Source: Flavobacteriaceae bacterium (GTDB taxonomy: Bacteria > Bacteroidota > Bacteroidia > Flavobacteriales > Flavobacteriaceae). From it: DNA of 64,000 nt. Under the pieces are notes generated by a model. The model was not told the origin of the DNA, ran no database searches, and worked only from the letters and a program-made list of their open reading frames with translations. This document shows, one piece after another, positions 62,579-64,000 of the stretch. Position 1 is the first letter of the stretch. Every line of letters begins with the position of its first letter. The DNA lies in contig CP031964.1 of assembly GCA_003443635.1 (NCBI GenBank), forward strand, positions 2,760,321 to 2,824,320. Reading direction: 5' to 3'. Made by a program: the position numbers and the translations under genes.

Positions 62579-63282
62579 TTTGTAACTATACCATATAAGC
62601 CAGTAATCATTTGACCTTCTGTAAACATAATTGTTTCAGGCTTGTCTAATTTCATTAAATAATTTATTATGGGTTTTAATAATCTTGAGAAAAAATTTCT
62701 TTTAAAACCAGACATAGGGCTTCTTAAAGCCCAAAGCCCTAACATCTGAGCCATAGATGCATGCCATCCCCCTGTTGCATTTATTTTAATATTTTTAAAT
62801 TTTGCATTTTTAAAATGTCTCTCTAAAGAAAAAGGAGTGTATCGATACTCATCATTGGGAGTTTCGTGTAAGTTCCATAAAAAAGGAACTGTAAAAAAAA
62901 ATATCCCATTAGGTTTTAAAACTCTATAAACTTCATTCAACACAACTTCTATGTCTGGGCAATGCTCTAGCACTTCTGTTCCTATCGCACAATCGAAAGT
63001 ATTATCTTTAAAAGGCATCGTAATACCATCCCAGGTAAAATCTGGTTTTATATTATCATCATACTCTAAAGCGTTATCAATGTCTAATCCATTGTATGTT
63101 TTTACTGCACTATTATCTAAAATATATTGTTTATAGGGCATTTTACCACATCCTATATCTAAAAGGTCTCCTTTAAATAATGAAAGCTTTTGAGTTAAAG
63201 CATCTAATATAGCTTTTCGAATAGTGTACCTATCTAAATTATTTTTATTTAATGAAATTTCAGTAAACTCATTCATTATCAA
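62575..63282 (-). CDS. class I SAM methyltransferase (Methyltransf_11-type)
   Basis: The 235-residue enzyme has motif I LLDIGCGKMPYKQYI, the acidic strand GLDIDNALEYDDNI and FDCAIGTEVLEHCPDIEVVLNEVYRVLKPNGIFFFTVPF as motifs II-III. The family methylates sugars or small glycan parts. A second in-frame ATG is at residue 3. It lies between the GT4 at 61457 and the TylF-type methyltransferase, so two methyl transfers may be coordinated. Confidence 0.88.
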   Translation of the reverse strand: MIMNEFTEISLNKNNLDRYTIRKAILDALTQKLSLFKGDLLDIGCGKMPYKQYILDNSAVKTYNGLDIDNALEYDDNIKPDFTWDGITMPFKDNTFDCAIGTEVLEHCPDIEVVLNEVYRVLKPNGIFFFTVPFLWNLHETPNDEYRYTPFSLERHFKNAKFKNIKINATGGWHASMAQMLGLWALRSPMSGFKRNFFSRLLKPIINYLMKLDKPETIMFTEGQMITGLYGIVTK

Positions 63283-63286
63283 TATT

Positions 63287-64000
63287 TTATATTTTTACCC
63301 CCATTCTACATGTATAATCAATTCTATGTAAAAACAATTCTATATTATTCTTACTTAAGTATTCATCAATGGCTTTCTTACAACCTTGCCAGTGCCCATA
63401 ATCATCAATTATAATGATACCTCCTTTTACTAATCTTGGAAATAAATGTTCCATTTCATGCAATGTCGATTCATACCAATCTGTATCTAATCTAAGAATT
63501 GCAATTTCCGTAGGAATTCCAGACTCTGGTATTGTATCCTCTACTTTTCCTTTAATAAAATGAATATTATTAGATGGGTAATCAATTTTATAGATATTAC
63601 TTTTTACCTCATCCAAAGCAGACAAGCATTCAATCTGATTCCAAAATTTATCTTTATTCTGATATGCATCAGAAGCTGATTCTCCTTTAAAAGACTTATC
63701 CATTTCAGTAGGTTCACTCATCCCTTCAAAAGTGTCGTATAAATATACATTACGATCAAAACTTTTTAAATTATTTAGAGTTTTTAATGCAGCCATCATA
63801 CTCCCTCCTTTCCATACACCACATTCAACTATATCTCCTTTAATATTATTTGCCTCTATATGCTCTATAGAGCGTATTAAACTTATTATTCTTTCTGGGT
63901 TTGTTAATGTAAAGCGTTTGACTTCTTCAATAATTTTTTTTTCTTTAGGTTTAATATCTGAATACCTATTAGGCTCATAAACATGATATTCTGAAAAAAA
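63287..64000 (-). CDS. TylF/MycF-family macrocin O-methyltransferase-like protein, partial
   Basis: The gene runs off the right edge, so its N-terminus is missing. The visible 237 residues continue upstream of the M at 63799 without a stop and include GDIVECGVWKGGSMMAAL, the SAM motif of TylF-type O-methyltransferases. YDTFEGMSEPTEMDKSF and LRLDTDWYESTLHEMEHLFPRLVKGGIIIIDDYG, whose D residues bind Mg2+, are downstream. In macrolide and glycan clusters these enzymes methylate a sugar hydroxyl. The ATG codons at 63794-63799 are internal. The start lies beyond base 64000. Confidence 0.9.
   Translation of the reverse strand, partial: FFSEYHVYEPNRYSDIKPKEKKIIEEVKRFTLTNPERIISLIRSIEHIEANNIKGDIVECGVWKGGSMMAALKTLNNLKSFDRNVYLYDTFEGMSEPTEMDKSFKGESASDAYQNKDKFWNQIECLSALDEVKSNIYKIDYPSNNIHFIKGKVEDTIPESGIPTEIAILRLDTDWYESTLHEMEHLFPRLVKGGIIIIDDYGHWQGCKKAIDEYLSKNNIELFLHRIDYTCRMGVKI

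Noticed and set aside
63287-63799. A complete 170-residue methyltransferase starting at 63799
   Set aside because: The frame stays open to base 64000 and the upstream part encodes the family motif GDIVECGVWKGGS, so the gene is cut by the window edge.
32119-64000. Capsule ABC-transporter or Wzx genes
   Set aside because: No gene in the window has the 12-14 helix Wzx pattern or KpsM/KpsT motifs; only the Wzy_C-type and MBOAT proteins are polytopic beyond the initiating transferase.
1-64000. tRNA, rRNA, CRISPR array, transposase or prophage genes
   Set aside because: I found no cloverleaf-like gene, regular spaced repeats, integrase or transposase sequence anywhere; the intergenic spaces are short and carry only the signals listed.

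Overview
The window looks like a chromosomal segment of a marine-type member of the Flavobacteriaceae (Bacteroidota). The DNA is strongly A+T rich. The readable -7 boxes follow the Bacteroidota pattern TAnnTTTG, most genes lack a clear Shine-Dalgarno sequence, and several genes start with TTG. Marker families agree: a sodium-pumping NADH:quinone reductase (nqrABCDEF), a type IX secretion plug protein, a PorV/PorQ-type outer-membrane protein, a DUF6090 protein, a bacillithiol-transferase-like DinB protein and a cyclophilin-FKBP fusion. The genus cannot be read from the sequence. No rRNA, tRNA, CRISPR array, insertion sequence or prophage was seen, and no stretch over 300 bases lacks a gene (the longest gaps are about 209 and 223 bases).

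Region 1 (1-32.1 kb) is mixed housekeeping. It opens with a HAD phosphatase, map and a methyltransferase. A minus-strand group follows: apbE (FMN transferase), a small NQR-associated protein and a DUF4846 protein. The six-gene nqr operon comes next, with its own terminator. The plug protein, apaG, a DUF6695/NRDE pair, pruA and its perfect-palindrome terminator, and small enzymes lead to a PadR-type regulator with a clear palindromic operator. The part from 21 to 32 kb holds a DinB protein, a PPIase fusion, recQ, then kdsD-tatC-carboxymuconolactone decarboxylase-lptB, a TerC protein, pssA, a PorV-like protein and a DUF4105 membrane protein.

Region 2 (32.1-64 kb) is one long minus-strand surface-polysaccharide cluster running off the right edge, tightly packed with many 1-11 base overlaps. 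Transcription runs from right to left and ends with the initiating phosphoglycosyltransferase at 32.1 kb. It encodes 15 recognisable and two putative glycosyltransferases, one O-antigen polymerase/ligase-family protein, three SAM methyltransferases (one cut by the edge), a pyruvyltransferase-family protein and an MBOAT/SGNH O-acylation pair. Two nucleotide-sugar modules lie in the middle. The first is gmd, a ColC/Fcl-type epimerase-reductase and a ColD-type 3-dehydratase, predicted to make GDP-L-colitose (a 3,6-dideoxy sugar). The second is a short NeuB-like synthase without the usual C-terminal SAF domain plus a cytidylyltransferase fused to a KdsC-type phosphatase, predicted to make a CMP-activated nonulosonic acid, possibly KDN.

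Taken together, the cluster predicts a large, heavily decorated glycan with a dideoxy sugar, a nonulosonic acid and O-methyl, O-acyl and perhaps pyruvyl groups. No Wzx flippase or Wza/Wzc/Wzz export gene is visible, so these probably lie beyond the right edge or elsewhere. The most novel parts are the combined colitose/nonulosonate chemistry and several glycosyltransferases with unusual or unassigned architecture.
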